Source: Clostridia bacterium (GTDB lineage: Bacteria > Bacillota > Clostridia > Oscillospirales > CAG-272). Taken from it: DNA of 37,279 bases. A model generated the notes under the pieces. It did not search any database. It was not told where the DNA came from and saw only the letters and a list, made by a program, of their open reading frames with translations. Where the stretch lies: contig JAFTTS010000025.1 in NCBI GenBank assembly GCA_017466685.1, positions 1 to 37,279 of the forward strand. Reading direction: 5' to 3'. Made by a program: the position numbers and the translations under genes. Below are positions 20,830 to 29,129 of this stretch, piece after piece (position 1 is the first letter of the stretch; every line of letters begins with the position of its first letter).

Positions 20830-21642
20830 ATGTTAAAAACCGAAATGAGAAATGAAAGAACCAAGCATATCGACACCATGTCAACGCTCGATATGGTAAG
20901 CGTAATGGCGAAGGAAAATTACCGCGCAGTCGAAGCGGTCGAGGAAGCACGCGAATCCATCGCAAAGGCAATAGACGGAATCTCCGAGCGAATGGCAAAG
21001 GGCGGCAGACTTTTCTTCATCGGCGCAGGTACATCGGGCAGACTCGGCGTACTCGATGCGGCGGAATGTCCTCCCACATTCGGCGTTGACCGCTCACTCG
21101 TTCAGGGCATCATCGCAGGCGGACGCGACTGTATGTTCACCGCGGCTGAAAATGCCGAGGATAAATACGAAAACGGTGTTAATGACATCAAAGCCGTAAA
21201 CATGACCGAAAACGACTCCCTCGTCGGCATCTCGGTTGCAGGAGGTGCGGCTTATGTTGTTGCGGCTCTGACCGAAGCAAAGGCAGCAGGTGCGCTCACC
21301 GTTTCCCTTTCGAGCAACAGCGACACCGCGATCGAAAAGGTTGCCGACATCGCTATCGTAACAGACACAGGCGCCGAGGTCATCACAGGTTCAACCCGTC
21401 TCAAAGCAGGCTCGGCACACAAGATGGTGCTCAATATGTTAACGACCTGCACAATGATAAAGAGCGGTAAGGTTTACGAAAACCTCATGATAAACCTCCG
21501 TCCGACCAACGTCAAGCTTGAAGCACGTGTTGTCAGAATCGTCTGTGCCATTCTCGAATGTGACGAGGAAACAGCAAGAAAGTTACTCGATGCACATGAA
21601 TGGAACATCCGTGCCGCTGTTGAATCGGTTAAGAATGGATGA
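20830..21642 (+). CDS. murQ: N-acetylmuramic acid 6-phosphate etherase (270 aa)
   Basis: It cleaves the lactyl ether of MurNAc-6-phosphate to give GlcNAc-6-phosphate and D-lactate, in cell-wall recycling. It has the SIS fold with the family signature FIGAGTSGRLGVLDAAECPP. The acidic catalytic residues fall in AECPPTFG and ENAEDKYENG. The N-terminal TKHIDTMSTLDMVSVM and the C-terminal NLRPTNVKLEARVVRIVCAI are also standard. It is about 30 residues shorter than typical MurQ because the C-terminal helical tail is reduced. AAGGAG lies 9 nt before ATG 20830. It pairs with the kinase upstream, which would supply the 6-phosphate. Confidence 0.95.
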   Translation: MLKTEMRNERTKHIDTMSTLDMVSVMAKENYRAVEAVEEARESIAKAIDGISERMAKGGRLFFIGAGTSGRLGVLDAAECPPTFGVDRSLVQGIIAGGRDCMFTAAENAEDKYENGVNDIKAVNMTENDSLVGISVAGGAAYVVAALTEAKAAGALTVSLSSNSDTAIEKVADIAIVTDTGAEVITGSTRLKAGSAHKMVLNMLTTCTMIKSGKVYENLMINLRPTNVKLEARVVRIVCAILECDEETARKLLDAHEWNIRAAVESVKNG

Positions 21643-21664
21643 GGGTAAAAAAGCAAAAAAACCA

Positions 21665-21693
21665 TTGCATCCACTGCCATAATATGTTATAAT
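21665..21693 (+). promoter_or_regulatory. internal promoter before the glycosidase-like gene
   Basis: TTGCAT (21665-21670), a 17-bp spacer and TATAAT (21688-21693). A small hairpin, GACGG-CAAGC-CCGTC (21706-21720), lies in the leader. Confidence 0.65.
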
Positions 21694-21742
21694 AAAAGCA
21701 ACACAGACGGCAAGCCCGTCAACAAAAAAAGGAGCTATTAAC

Positions 21743-24025
21743 ATGAAAGCAGAACTTAAAGATTATAACGGCAGACCGGCACTGTTCATCGACGATAAGA
21801 TCTATCCGCCGATGATGGCAACAATACGCACAATTAACGACTCCGAGATCATCTTCGATAAAGACTATTTCGAAAACCTCGGCAAAGCGGGAATCAAAGT
21901 ATTTTTCCTGATTTGCGACACAATATGGCTGAAGCCGAACGCACTCGAGCTTTTCGATTACGAAGCACGTGCACTTTTAGAAGCGATACCCGATGCATAC
22001 ATAGTACCGCGAATCGGTCTGCATCCGACAAACGAGTGGATACTCGAAAACCCCGACGAATGTACACTTTACAGCGACGGCACACATCCGCCCGTCAACC
22101 TCTGGACGGAGTCATATCAAAAAGACCTGCCTCGCTGGTATTCGCTTTGCTCGCAGAAGTGGCGCGAGGACGCAGGCAAGGCACTCGAGGAAACCTGGAA
22201 TCTCATCATGCAGCTTCCTTATGCAGACAGAATAATCGGCTGTTTCCTTGCCGCAGGCGGTACCTCGGAATGGTACTACAGACACTGGGTAAGCTTTATG
22301 GATAAGGACATCTGCCTTGACCACAGCCTTGCATTCAAGCGTGAATTTTCGTCATATCTGCGCGAAACCTACGGCACGGACGAAAATCTGCAGAAGCATT
22401 GGAAGAACCCTGACGCAACCATCGACAATCCTCCGATTCCCACGTTCGATAAGCATTATTTTGCAAACAGAGTTGACAAGGATGCGGCAGTACCGAAGGG
22501 ACAGGTCGTTTCAAATTCGGGCAATCCGCCGCCACCATATAACGGTACAAACCTCGGCTCGTTCATCGACCATGATAAGAACGTCGATATTTACGACTTC
22601 TACCGTGCATGGCACCTCGGAACGGCAAATTCGATCATTCACTTTGCAAAGATCATCAAGCGTCTCACTCCCGGCAGAGTTGTCGGCGCATTTTACGGCT
22701 CACAGGGCTGTATCGACTTCCTGCGTTCGGGTACAAACGGCGGCACTCTGAAAATACTCGAGAGCGACTGCGTTGACTTCCTTGCAAACCCGGGTATCTA
22801 CGAAAACCGTCAGCCCGGCGGCTCAACAGGTCAGCGTACCGTTCAGGATTCGTTCGCGATCCACGGCAAGATGTATATCGTTGAGGACGATGCACGTACC
22901 TGCGCGGAAAACCGTTACTATCAGGATAAATTCAGAATTTACGACATGACCGACACGATAAACGTACTCAAGCGTGAGTTCGGACGCAACATCTGCGAGG
23001 ACGTTCATTCGTGGTGGTTTGACCAGCTTCTCGGCGGCAAGCGCTATAAGTTCCCCGAGGTTTATGAGCTCTTCTCAAAGCAGCAGCTCATCGCAAAGGA
23101 CGCTTATGAAATGAACCGCACCAAAAACAGCGAGGTTGCGTTCATATTCGACGAGGAAACGATAAACTCGGTATCGTTCCAGACAACACGTGACCTTATC
23201 GAGATCATGCGTGGCTATGAGATGGCAAGAATCGGAACACCTGTCGATCAGTATTACCATAACGACATGGCAAACCCTGATATGCCGTCCTACAAGATGT
23301 ACGTGTTCATCAATACCTTCATCCTTTCCGACGAGGAGAGAGAGGTCATCAAAGCGAAGCTCCGCCGTGACCATGCCGTTGCTGTATGGCTGTACGCGCC
23401 GGGATTCGTCAAGCCGCTTGCAGACACAAAGATGTCGGTTGAATACATGAAGGAGCTCACCGGAATGGATATCGCAATGGACACCAATTCGTTCGATGCC
23501 GCTTTCAGATGGAACGGTGAGGCACACCCGATCAGCGAAAGCTTTGACAACCGTGCACTTTACGGTTACTTCAACCGCGGCAGAGGCGACTATTACGTCA
23601 GAAACAGCGCCGGTCCGGACGCACACTGGGACACCTATCTCTGTCCGCTGTTCTATTCGAACGACAAGGACGCAAAGAACCTCGCATACTTCTTAACCAG
23701 CGGTTACCCTGCGGTTTCGGTCAAGGAATGTGACGGTTACACCTCGGTGTTCTACGGCTCGAAGTCAGTGAAAAGCGACGTGTTCCGTGCTCTCGCGAAG
23801 TTTGCGGGCGTACACATTTACTGTGACAGCGATGACGTTACATATATCGGCAGAAACCACATCACGTTCCACGCCTCGTCGAGCGGCAAAAAGACGCTTA
23901 ATTTTGGCAGAAAAGTGGACGTTTATGAGGTTTACGAGGAAAAATTCTACGCCAAGGGTGCAGAGAGCGTTACGTTCGACGCTTACCTCGGCGAAACAAA
24001 AATGTTTAAATTGATTGAGGTTTAA
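21743..24025 (+). CDS. large glycoside-hydrolase-like protein, GH42-like layout (760 aa)
   Basis: There is no signal peptide, so it is probably cytoplasmic. The N-terminal ~420 residues look like a TIM barrel: FIDDKIYPPMMATIRTINDS, YIVPRIGLHPTNEWILEN, then a strand-end segment IGCFLAAGGTSEWYYRHW with a candidate acid/base Glu, and later MYIVEDDARTCAENRYYQDK with a candidate nucleophile. Residues about 455-640 resemble the beta-galactosidase trimerisation domain (VAFIFDEETINSVSFQTTRD...). A C-terminal beta domain follows (LNFGRKVDVYEVYEEKF). The order barrel, trimerisation-like domain, beta domain is the GH42 plan, but the usual GH42 motifs are not exact and I cannot assign a CAZy family. Downstream of murQ it may act on imported amino-sugar or glycan fragments. 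GGAG precedes ATG 21743. Confidence 0.65.
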   Translation: MKAELKDYNGRPALFIDDKIYPPMMATIRTINDSEIIFDKDYFENLGKAGIKVFFLICDTIWLKPNALELFDYEARALLEAIPDAYIVPRIGLHPTNEWILENPDECTLYSDGTHPPVNLWTESYQKDLPRWYSLCSQKWREDAGKALEETWNLIMQLPYADRIIGCFLAAGGTSEWYYRHWVSFMDKDICLDHSLAFKREFSSYLRETYGTDENLQKHWKNPDATIDNPPIPTFDKHYFANRVDKDAAVPKGQVVSNSGNPPPPYNGTNLGSFIDHDKNVDIYDFYRAWHLGTANSIIHFAKIIKRLTPGRVVGAFYGSQGCIDFLRSGTNGGTLKILESDCVDFLANPGIYENRQPGGSTGQRTVQDSFAIHGKMYIVEDDARTCAENRYYQDKFRIYDMTDTINVLKREFGRNICEDVHSWWFDQLLGGKRYKFPEVYELFSKQQLIAKDAYEMNRTKNSEVAFIFDEETINSVSFQTTRDLIEIMRGYEMARIGTPVDQYYHNDMANPDMPSYKMYVFINTFILSDEEREVIKAKLRRDHAVAVWLYAPGFVKPLADTKMSVEYMKELTGMDIAMDTNSFDAAFRWNGEAHPISESFDNRALYGYFNRGRGDYYVRNSAGPDAHWDTYLCPLFYSNDKDAKNLAYFLTSGYPAVSVKECDGYTSVFYGSKSVKSDVFRALAKFAGVHIYCDSDDVTYIGRNHITFHASSSGKKTLNFGRKVDVYEVYEEKFYAKGAESVTFDAYLGETKMFKLIEV

Positions 24026-24026
24026 A

Positions 24027-25187
24027 ATGGAAATTCGTCACCTTACACCTGCAGATCACGATGATCTTATATACGTTCTCAACCGTTCATTCGGCACAAC
24101 ATACGGTCGCATTATGGATTTCACCAAAGAGCAGCCGAAAATCGAGCTTAACGACGAGGAAAGCATGAACAAGCACATCGGCGCGTTCATCGACGGCAAA
24201 CTCGCCTGCGTTGTCGGCATTTACCCCATGTACGGACACATAAACGAGGACGAGGTTACATTTGCAACCGTCGGCAACGTCGCAACTCTGCCCGAATTTG
24301 AGGGACAGGGTGCATTCTCGAAAACCTTCGCACGTGCAATGGAAATATGCGAGGAAACGGGTATTGACGTGGCAAGACTCGGCGGCAAGCGTCAGCGCTA
24401 CAACCGTTACGGCTTTGAAAAGGGCGGAATTTCGTATGAATGCACCTTTACAAAGAAGAACAGACAGCGTATCTTCCCCGATTTTGATCCGAGCGAGATA
24501 ACCTTTACCCGTATCAAGAGGGATGACGTTGAGACGTTAAAGTTTGCATACGAGATTTACAAAAAGCGCGATTTTTATCTTGAGCGCGACACCGCCAACA
24601 ATTATGACGTTTTCCACCGCATACTCTGTGCGAAGTGTTGTGTGCCTTTCATTGCCACAAACAAGAACGGTGAGAAGATCGGTTACATTTCGGCAAGCGT
24701 TAACGGCGAGCGCATATGGGAGATTCGTGCAACGAGCACGGAAAATTACAAGAACATGATCGCCGCATGGAACTATTTTGCATCGTGCGATATCAGATTC
24801 AACATAACGCCTTTACTTTTCGAGGAAGCGAGATTTTTCACGAAGGTATGTGAGGACATAAAGGTATCATCGACAACCTTCTTCAACGTCCTCAACTGGG
24901 AAAAGACTGTAAAGGTATACATGAACATCAAGGCGAAGTATGAAACGCTTCCGGACGGTGAATTAAAGCTCGCCATCACAGGCTACGGCACGCTTAACAT
25001 CAGTGTCAAGGATGGTGCGGTATCATGTGTACGCACATCCGACGAAGGTGATGTAACGCTTGACAAGCTTGATGCGACAAGACTTCTCTTTGGTATCATG
25101 CCGACAAATACGGTTTGTCCGATGCCGTATTTCGCGAAATGCTGGTTCCCACTGCCTATGACGTGGGATTCGCTCGACGCGCTGTGA
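24027..25187 (+). CDS. GNAT acetyltransferase, Eis-like (386 aa)
   Basis: The N-terminal GNAT domain (about 1-150) shows the acetyl-CoA loop region VGNVATLPEFEGQGAFSKTF and a following GKRQRYNRYGFEKGGISYEC, both typical of Eis/SCP2-type N-acetyltransferases. The C-terminal part ends in an SCP2-like segment (LKLAITGYGTLNISVKDGAV and CPMPYFAKCWFPLPMTWDSL). ATG 24027 lies one base after the stop of the glycosidase-like gene, with GAGG at 24016, so the two are translationally coupled. The family acetylates amines on diverse small molecules and peptides. The coupling with a glycosidase suggests an amino-sugar or aminoglycoside-like substrate, which is an inference. Confidence 0.8.
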   Translation: MEIRHLTPADHDDLIYVLNRSFGTTYGRIMDFTKEQPKIELNDEESMNKHIGAFIDGKLACVVGIYPMYGHINEDEVTFATVGNVATLPEFEGQGAFSKTFARAMEICEETGIDVARLGGKRQRYNRYGFEKGGISYECTFTKKNRQRIFPDFDPSEITFTRIKRDDVETLKFAYEIYKKRDFYLERDTANNYDVFHRILCAKCCVPFIATNKNGEKIGYISASVNGERIWEIRATSTENYKNMIAAWNYFASCDIRFNITPLLFEEARFFTKVCEDIKVSSTTFFNVLNWEKTVKVYMNIKAKYETLPDGELKLAITGYGTLNISVKDGAVSCVRTSDEGDVTLDKLDATRLLFGIMPTNTVCPMPYFAKCWFPLPMTWDSLDAL

Positions 25188-25191
25188 TTTA

Positions 25192-25513
25192 ATTCGAAGT
25201 GTGCTGCTTCGAACTTCGCGTAAATTCGAGAGCATCTAACTTTGCCTCGCCCTTTGGGAGAGGTGTCGAGCATAGCGAGACGGAGAGGGTAATTCCGAGG
25301 CATACCGCTCCGAGCTTCGCGTAAATTCGAGAGGGATGGACACCAGTTGCACAGGTTTCCACCCCTCTCGAGCTCTCCCACCCTTCCTTGCCGACGCCCG
25401 ATTCGCGCTCAGTTCGCTAACGCTCACAATTCGCTTTGACACCTGCACCCCTCGAGCCGCCACCTTACGAGGGCGGCACTGCTCCCTTGTTTCTTTCACT
25501 GCTAAAAAGTTAG
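25192..25513 (+). repeat. dispersed intergenic repeat, copy 3
   Basis: It begins ATTCGAAGTGTGCTGCTTCG, a perfect short hairpin, and contains the ~55-bp sub-element (GCCTCGCCCTTTGGGAGAGG, then GCGAGACGGAGAGGG), a second TTCGCGTAAATTCGAGAGGG, the CTCAGTTCGCTAACGCTCAC block, GAGCCGCCACCTTACGAGGG and the GTTTCTTTCACTGC/AAAAAGTTAG end. It lies between convergent GNAT and ferredoxin genes. The rest of the gap to 25667 shows nothing assignable. Confidence 0.85.
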
Positions 25514-25667
25514 TTCGTGCAGGAAAGCTACGTTTTGCGGCTCAAACTTCCCCAAAGCCTTCCCTCGGGGGATAGCTGTAAAAGATTGTTTCGCAACTTT
25601 GACGGATGAGGGAAAAATCAACAGCTCTGACGTTCGAAACGCAAAACTATAATTTATCGCCTAAAAC

Positions 25668-25704
25668 AAAGGTGCTGTCCGCAAAAACGCATGACAACAC
25701 CTTT
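25668..25704 (-). terminator. terminator of the radical SAM-ferredoxin operon
   Basis: AAAGGTGCTGTC (25668-25679) pairs with GACAACACCTTT (25693-25704). T-rich tracts flank it on both sides, so it may serve the convergent transcripts in both directions. Confidence 0.8.
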
Positions 25705-25710
25705 ATTTTT

Positions 25711-25887
25711 TTATTTTTTCTCAATTGCATCCATGGGACACGCCTCGGCGCACTTTCTGCAGTCGCGGCATTTGGTTTCGTCAATACTGAACTTTCCCTC
25801 GGGACTTATCACAACCGCGTGGAACGGACATTCCACATCGCAGGTCGCACAACAGATGCACTTGTCCTGAATAATATAATGTGCCAT
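25711..25887 (-). CDS. 2[4Fe-4S] ferredoxin (58 aa)
   Basis: A small gene with ATG 25887 after AAAGGAGAAA. The protein is MAHYIIQDKCICCATCDVEC followed by a second half. Both clusters are complete: C10xxC13xxC16xxxC20P and, in the second half, CRDCRKCAEACP. The length fits clostridial-type ferredoxins. The start lies 13 bp behind the radical SAM gene, so they are co-transcribed. The ferredoxin is the likely low-potential electron donor that reduces the radical SAM cluster, and may be dedicated to it. Confidence 0.93.
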   Translation of the reverse strand: MAHYIIQDKCICCATCDVECPFHAVVISPEGKFSIDETKCRDCRKCAEACPMDAIEKK

Positions 25888-25900
25888 TTCGTTTCTCCTT

Positions 25901-27457
25901 TTATTTTGACTGCGCTTTCTTTTTGTGCTTCATCATACGCAGCTTAACGTATAACTTCGGCATACGGTTAACAAGCAGATCCTTTAACTTATTGCGTATA
26001 CCTGCGTAAATATCGTGCAGCTTAACGTAGAATTTATAAGGCACGTGCTTACCCGTAACACGCTTATCAAGCCACTTTTCGTAAGGTCCGCCAAGCCATT
26101 TCGGCATCGCATATGCACGCTTGTAACGCTTCACAAAATGCATAAAGTAAGCCTCGATGAAAAGCACCTGCTCCTCCGGGAACTGCGGTTGTACAAGCGG
26201 TACGCGGCGTTTTGTCAGGTCGCCCTCGGGAATGAAACCGGCTTCCTTTGATATCTCGTAAAGTGCAGTACCCTCGTAAGGATAGAAAATATTCGGAATG
26301 GTACGGTCGCTCTTGATACGTGCATTCAGCTTGATCGTCTTGAGCGCACGGTGAATATCCTCAAACGGCAGACCGATTATATTATACGTGAGCTGAGCGA
26401 TACCGTACTTATGGAACCACTGCGAACAACGGATTATCATCTCATCCGTCTGATAACGGCGCAGATACTTGAATCGCATCTCGGGGTCACCGCTTTCAAG
26501 TCCCATATCGATGGTGTAGAAGCCTGCCGCTTTCATCTTCTTGACAGTTTCCTCGGTCAGAATATCGAAACGGATGTTACCCGTACACGGCAGATGGATC
26601 TGTTCCGTATACATATCAATGAACTTATCAAACCAATCGGGGAACATATTGAATATAGCATCGCGGAAATTGATGAATTTTATCTGCGGATGCTTTTCGA
26701 GGAGAGTTTTCAAATAAAGTATCGCATTTTCGGGCGAACGGAAACGCGCGTATATCTTCTTGTTCGGATAGACCTTACGGAAGTTACCGTTACCGCAGTA
26801 GGTGCAGTTATAGAAGCAGCCTCGGCTGACGACAACTATCGCCGTTCCAACCTTGGACGATTCAAGGTTATCATAATCGAAAAGCTCGAAATCGGGGATC
26901 GGTATACGGTCAAGATCGGCAAAAAGCGGACGGATCGGGTTCTTTTTTATACTGCCGTCGGGCATCTTGAAATAAAGGCTCTCAACGTCCGTATAATCCT
27001 CGCCGGCAGACATCTTATCGCAAAGCTCAAGCTCCGCATACTCACCGTCACCGACGCAAACACAGTCAACGCCGTCAAGCGCCAGGACTTCATCGGGAAC
27101 GAGCGTACAGTGATAGCTTCCGCAAATGATGAATGCATCGGGATAAATTTCCTTTGTCCACTTAATATAGTCCTGACAGTCCGGGAAAGCCGTGGTGCGT
27201 ATCGAGAAGCCGATGATATCATATTCACCGTCAGCCGATTTTTCACGCAGACGCGCCTTGTAATCCTCCTCTGTGTGGAGGTTCAGGAGATGCAAGAGGC
27301 CAACATGGTGACCGCCCTCCTTGAGTACAGCGGAAATGGATGCAAGTCCCTCACTGTAGTTACCTCCGCTGACACGGCGTGCGCAGTCACGGTCTGTGTA
27401 GTCAGGATAGACGAGAAGCAGACGTGCCTTACGTCCGCCTAAATTTTTAAGTTCCAT
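25901..27457 (-). CDS. B12-binding-domain radical SAM protein (518 aa)
   Basis: The N-terminal ~190 residues form a cobalamin-type Rossmann domain (ARLLLVYPDYTDRDCARRVS, IIGFSIRTTAFPDCQDY, FIICGSYHCTLVPDEV, CVCVGDGEY) without the DxHxxG cobalt ligand, as in many BchE-like enzymes. The radical SAM core follows with VVSRGCFYNCTYCGN, giving C214xxxC218xxC221, and a GLES segment (DMGLESGDPEMRFKYLRRYQ). A C-terminal helical domain of ~140 residues ends in a lysine-rich tail. Class B radical SAM enzymes of this kind methylate or rearrange carbon skeletons, often lipids or secondary metabolites; the substrate here is unknown. ATG 27457 follows GGAG, and the ferredoxin gene follows. Confidence 0.9.
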   Translation of the reverse strand: MELKNLGGRKARLLLVYPDYTDRDCARRVSGGNYSEGLASISAVLKEGGHHVGLLHLLNLHTEEDYKARLREKSADGEYDIIGFSIRTTAFPDCQDYIKWTKEIYPDAFIICGSYHCTLVPDEVLALDGVDCVCVGDGEYAELELCDKMSAGEDYTDVESLYFKMPDGSIKKNPIRPLFADLDRIPIPDFELFDYDNLESSKVGTAIVVVSRGCFYNCTYCGNGNFRKVYPNKKIYARFRSPENAILYLKTLLEKHPQIKFINFRDAIFNMFPDWFDKFIDMYTEQIHLPCTGNIRFDILTEETVKKMKAAGFYTIDMGLESGDPEMRFKYLRRYQTDEMIIRCSQWFHKYGIAQLTYNIIGLPFEDIHRALKTIKLNARIKSDRTIPNIFYPYEGTALYEISKEAGFIPEGDLTKRRVPLVQPQFPEEQVLFIEAYFMHFVKRYKRAYAMPKWLGGPYEKWLDKRVTGKHVPYKFYVKLHDIYAGIRNKLKDLLVNRMPKLYVKLRMMKHKKKAQSK

Positions 27458-27511
27458 TATTTTTTACTCCATATATTAAGCTCTTTATAAGCACATAATT
27501 ACCTATATTAA

Positions 27512-27555
27512 AGTATACCACAAACGCCGCACAATGTCAAGGCTTGCACGGCGTT
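27512..27555 (-). promoter_or_regulatory. radical SAM promoter inside an inverted repeat
   Basis: On the minus strand, TTGACA (27540-27535), a 17-bp spacer ending TGTGG and TATACT (27517-27512). AACGCCGCACAA (27523-27534) and TTGCACGGCGTT (27544-27555) form a 12-bp inverted repeat (10 matches) whose loop holds the -35 box. Confidence 0.75.
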
Positions 27556-27577
27556 CGGTTTTATTTAAAAAGTGGTA

Positions 27578-28921
27578 TCAATTAAAATAGAGATAGAAGA
27601 AGGTGTTTTCATTCGCATTGGTTGAATAGAGCGTATAGTTGTTGACCGGGGCTCCTCTTTCCGTAAGGATGTCGTAAAGCGGGTCGTCAAGCGCAGTCCA
27701 GTCGGTGCCAACTCCAAGAAGCACGGTGTTGAAGTGCGTTCTGCCGTTATACATCCATTCGTCCGCGATCATCTCTGCCATGTCATATACCGAGGTGAAG
27801 CTCTTTGTGTAATCATTTCCGCCAACATATCCGGGGAGATTATAGTAGTAGTTACTGCCTGAATATTCGCAAATGTTATGATACTCCATATCGTCCGGCC
27901 ACCAGTATTCCGTGCACATATCCTCACCTGCGTTGAAAAGACGGTAACATTTAATCGTATTGCCGTCGTTTATATCCACGTCGTCGTAGGTTACGTCAAC
28001 GATATACCATTTACCGTCAAGACGAATCGTGTTTGTCATATGTGTAGTCTCATAATCCTCGACAAACTGTCTTCCGACCTCAAAGCCTGCCAGGGAAGCA
28101 AGCAGATAAAAGGCATCGGTGTAGCCCTGACAGTTGGCACGTCCGTCAAGCAGTGCACCAACAGCAGTCAGATGTCTCGGAGGCTTATTCTTATCAGCTA
28201 CATAGGTTCCGTTTGAATTATCGTAAACGATACTTTCGCAAAGCATATCGTGTATCGCAATTTCAAGCTCGATCATACTGTTTGAATTGCGTCTTGCTTC
28301 CTCCACCATTTCAAGAGCCTTATTATAGGTAAGCCTTTCGTCATAGGTAAGGCTTGACGTGTCGCCCTTTCTGTGAGCGTCAACGATATGGTCACCGGGA
28401 TATTCCGTCACCGTTACAGTATAAACATCTCCCGTGCGCTCCCAGCTCAGATAGAAGCAACATAGCATATCCGCCATACGAGTGGCGTTGATATCATCCT
28501 GATTTCCTGTGTATTTAAACTTAAAGGTCAGAATGTCACTTTCCTTCTTGGAGTGCATATAATCGCAGAGTGCGTCCGTGTTTGATATGGTGGGTATTGT
28601 TTCCGCCGGCTTGACTTCGGCTTGTGTACCCGAGGTTGTAAGCTTGACGGTGTTCGTGTTCCCATCCCAGTCAACGCCGAGTCCGAGTGCATTCGAAACG
28701 GCACGTACGGGAAGATAGGTCGTTCCGTCGATTATAAACGGCTCAACATATTTACCGTTTGCATCGGTCGGATGTACGTTTTTTCCGTCCAGTGTTATCT
28801 GAATATTGTTATAATGAAGCTCCCTCTGAATCGCACCTGTTGTGGCACCGACTACCGTTGCACTGATTAAAATTCCGGCAAAAAGTCCGGCAGCCGCACC
28901 TTTGATTTTGTCCTTTAACAT
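27578..28921 (-). CDS. secreted transglutaminase-like protein with a copper-amine-oxidase-type stalk domain (447 aa)
   Basis: Start ATG 28921 (MLKDKIK) is chosen because AAGGAG lies just upstream; a longer frame to 28960 has none. A signal peptide or anchor (about 1-30, GAAAGLFAGILISATVVGAT) is followed by a 'copper amine oxidase N-terminal' stalk domain (EPFIIDGTTYLPVRAVSNAL, VDWDGNTNTVKL), common on Firmicute surface proteins. The C-terminal half is a transglutaminase-like cysteine protease fold with an apparent Cys-His-Asp triad: Cys264 in GRANCQGYTDAFYLLA, His294 in THMTNTIRLDGKWY and Asp309 in IVDVTYDD. It probably acts on extracellular or cell-wall protein. It has no visible sortase signal. 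The preceding gene on this strand is outside its own leader, so it is likely monocistronic. Confidence 0.88.
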   Translation of the reverse strand: MLKDKIKGAAAGLFAGILISATVVGATTGAIQRELHYNNIQITLDGKNVHPTDANGKYVEPFIIDGTTYLPVRAVSNALGLGVDWDGNTNTVKLTTSGTQAEVKPAETIPTISNTDALCDYMHSKKESDILTFKFKYTGNQDDINATRMADMLCCFYLSWERTGDVYTVTVTEYPGDHIVDAHRKGDTSSLTYDERLTYNKALEMVEEARRNSNSMIELEIAIHDMLCESIVYDNSNGTYVADKNKPPRHLTAVGALLDGRANCQGYTDAFYLLASLAGFEVGRQFVEDYETTHMTNTIRLDGKWYIVDVTYDDVDINDGNTIKCYRLFNAGEDMCTEYWWPDDMEYHNICEYSGSNYYYNLPGYVGGNDYTKSFTSVYDMAEMIADEWMYNGRTHFNTVLLGVGTDWTALDDPLYDILTERGAPVNNYTLYSTNANENTFFYLYFN

Positions 28922-29069
28922 TGTTTTTCTCCTTATGCTGGAATATGATTTTATTTCCATACAGTAATTATATCACAAAATCAAAAAAAGTACAATAGTT
29001 ATTCCGCAATGATATTGCAATACAAATGCGATGTAGGACAGAAAATTTTCGTTTTTTTGAAAATTGGTG

Positions 29070-29098
29070 TTGAAAATCGCTTGCAATTGTGATATAAT
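29070..29098 (+). promoter_or_regulatory. promoter of the DUF1846 gene
   Basis: TTGAAA (29070-29075), a 17-bp spacer and TATAAT (29093-29098). Confidence 0.75.
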
Positions 29099-29129
29099 AG
29101 AAATAGTTTGTTAAATGGGGGACTCTTAT

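Noticed and set aside
25236-25499. Arg/Lys-rich frames inside the dispersed repeat (also 30658-30993, 14618-14836)
   Set aside because: Peptides such as CRPRKVAARGVQVSKRIVS recur because the DNA repeat recurs. There is no ribosome site, copies carry indels, and orientation relative to genes is random.
26351-27442. 363-codon plus-strand frame
   Set aside because: Antisense to the well-supported radical SAM gene; its length follows from codon bias of the real gene.
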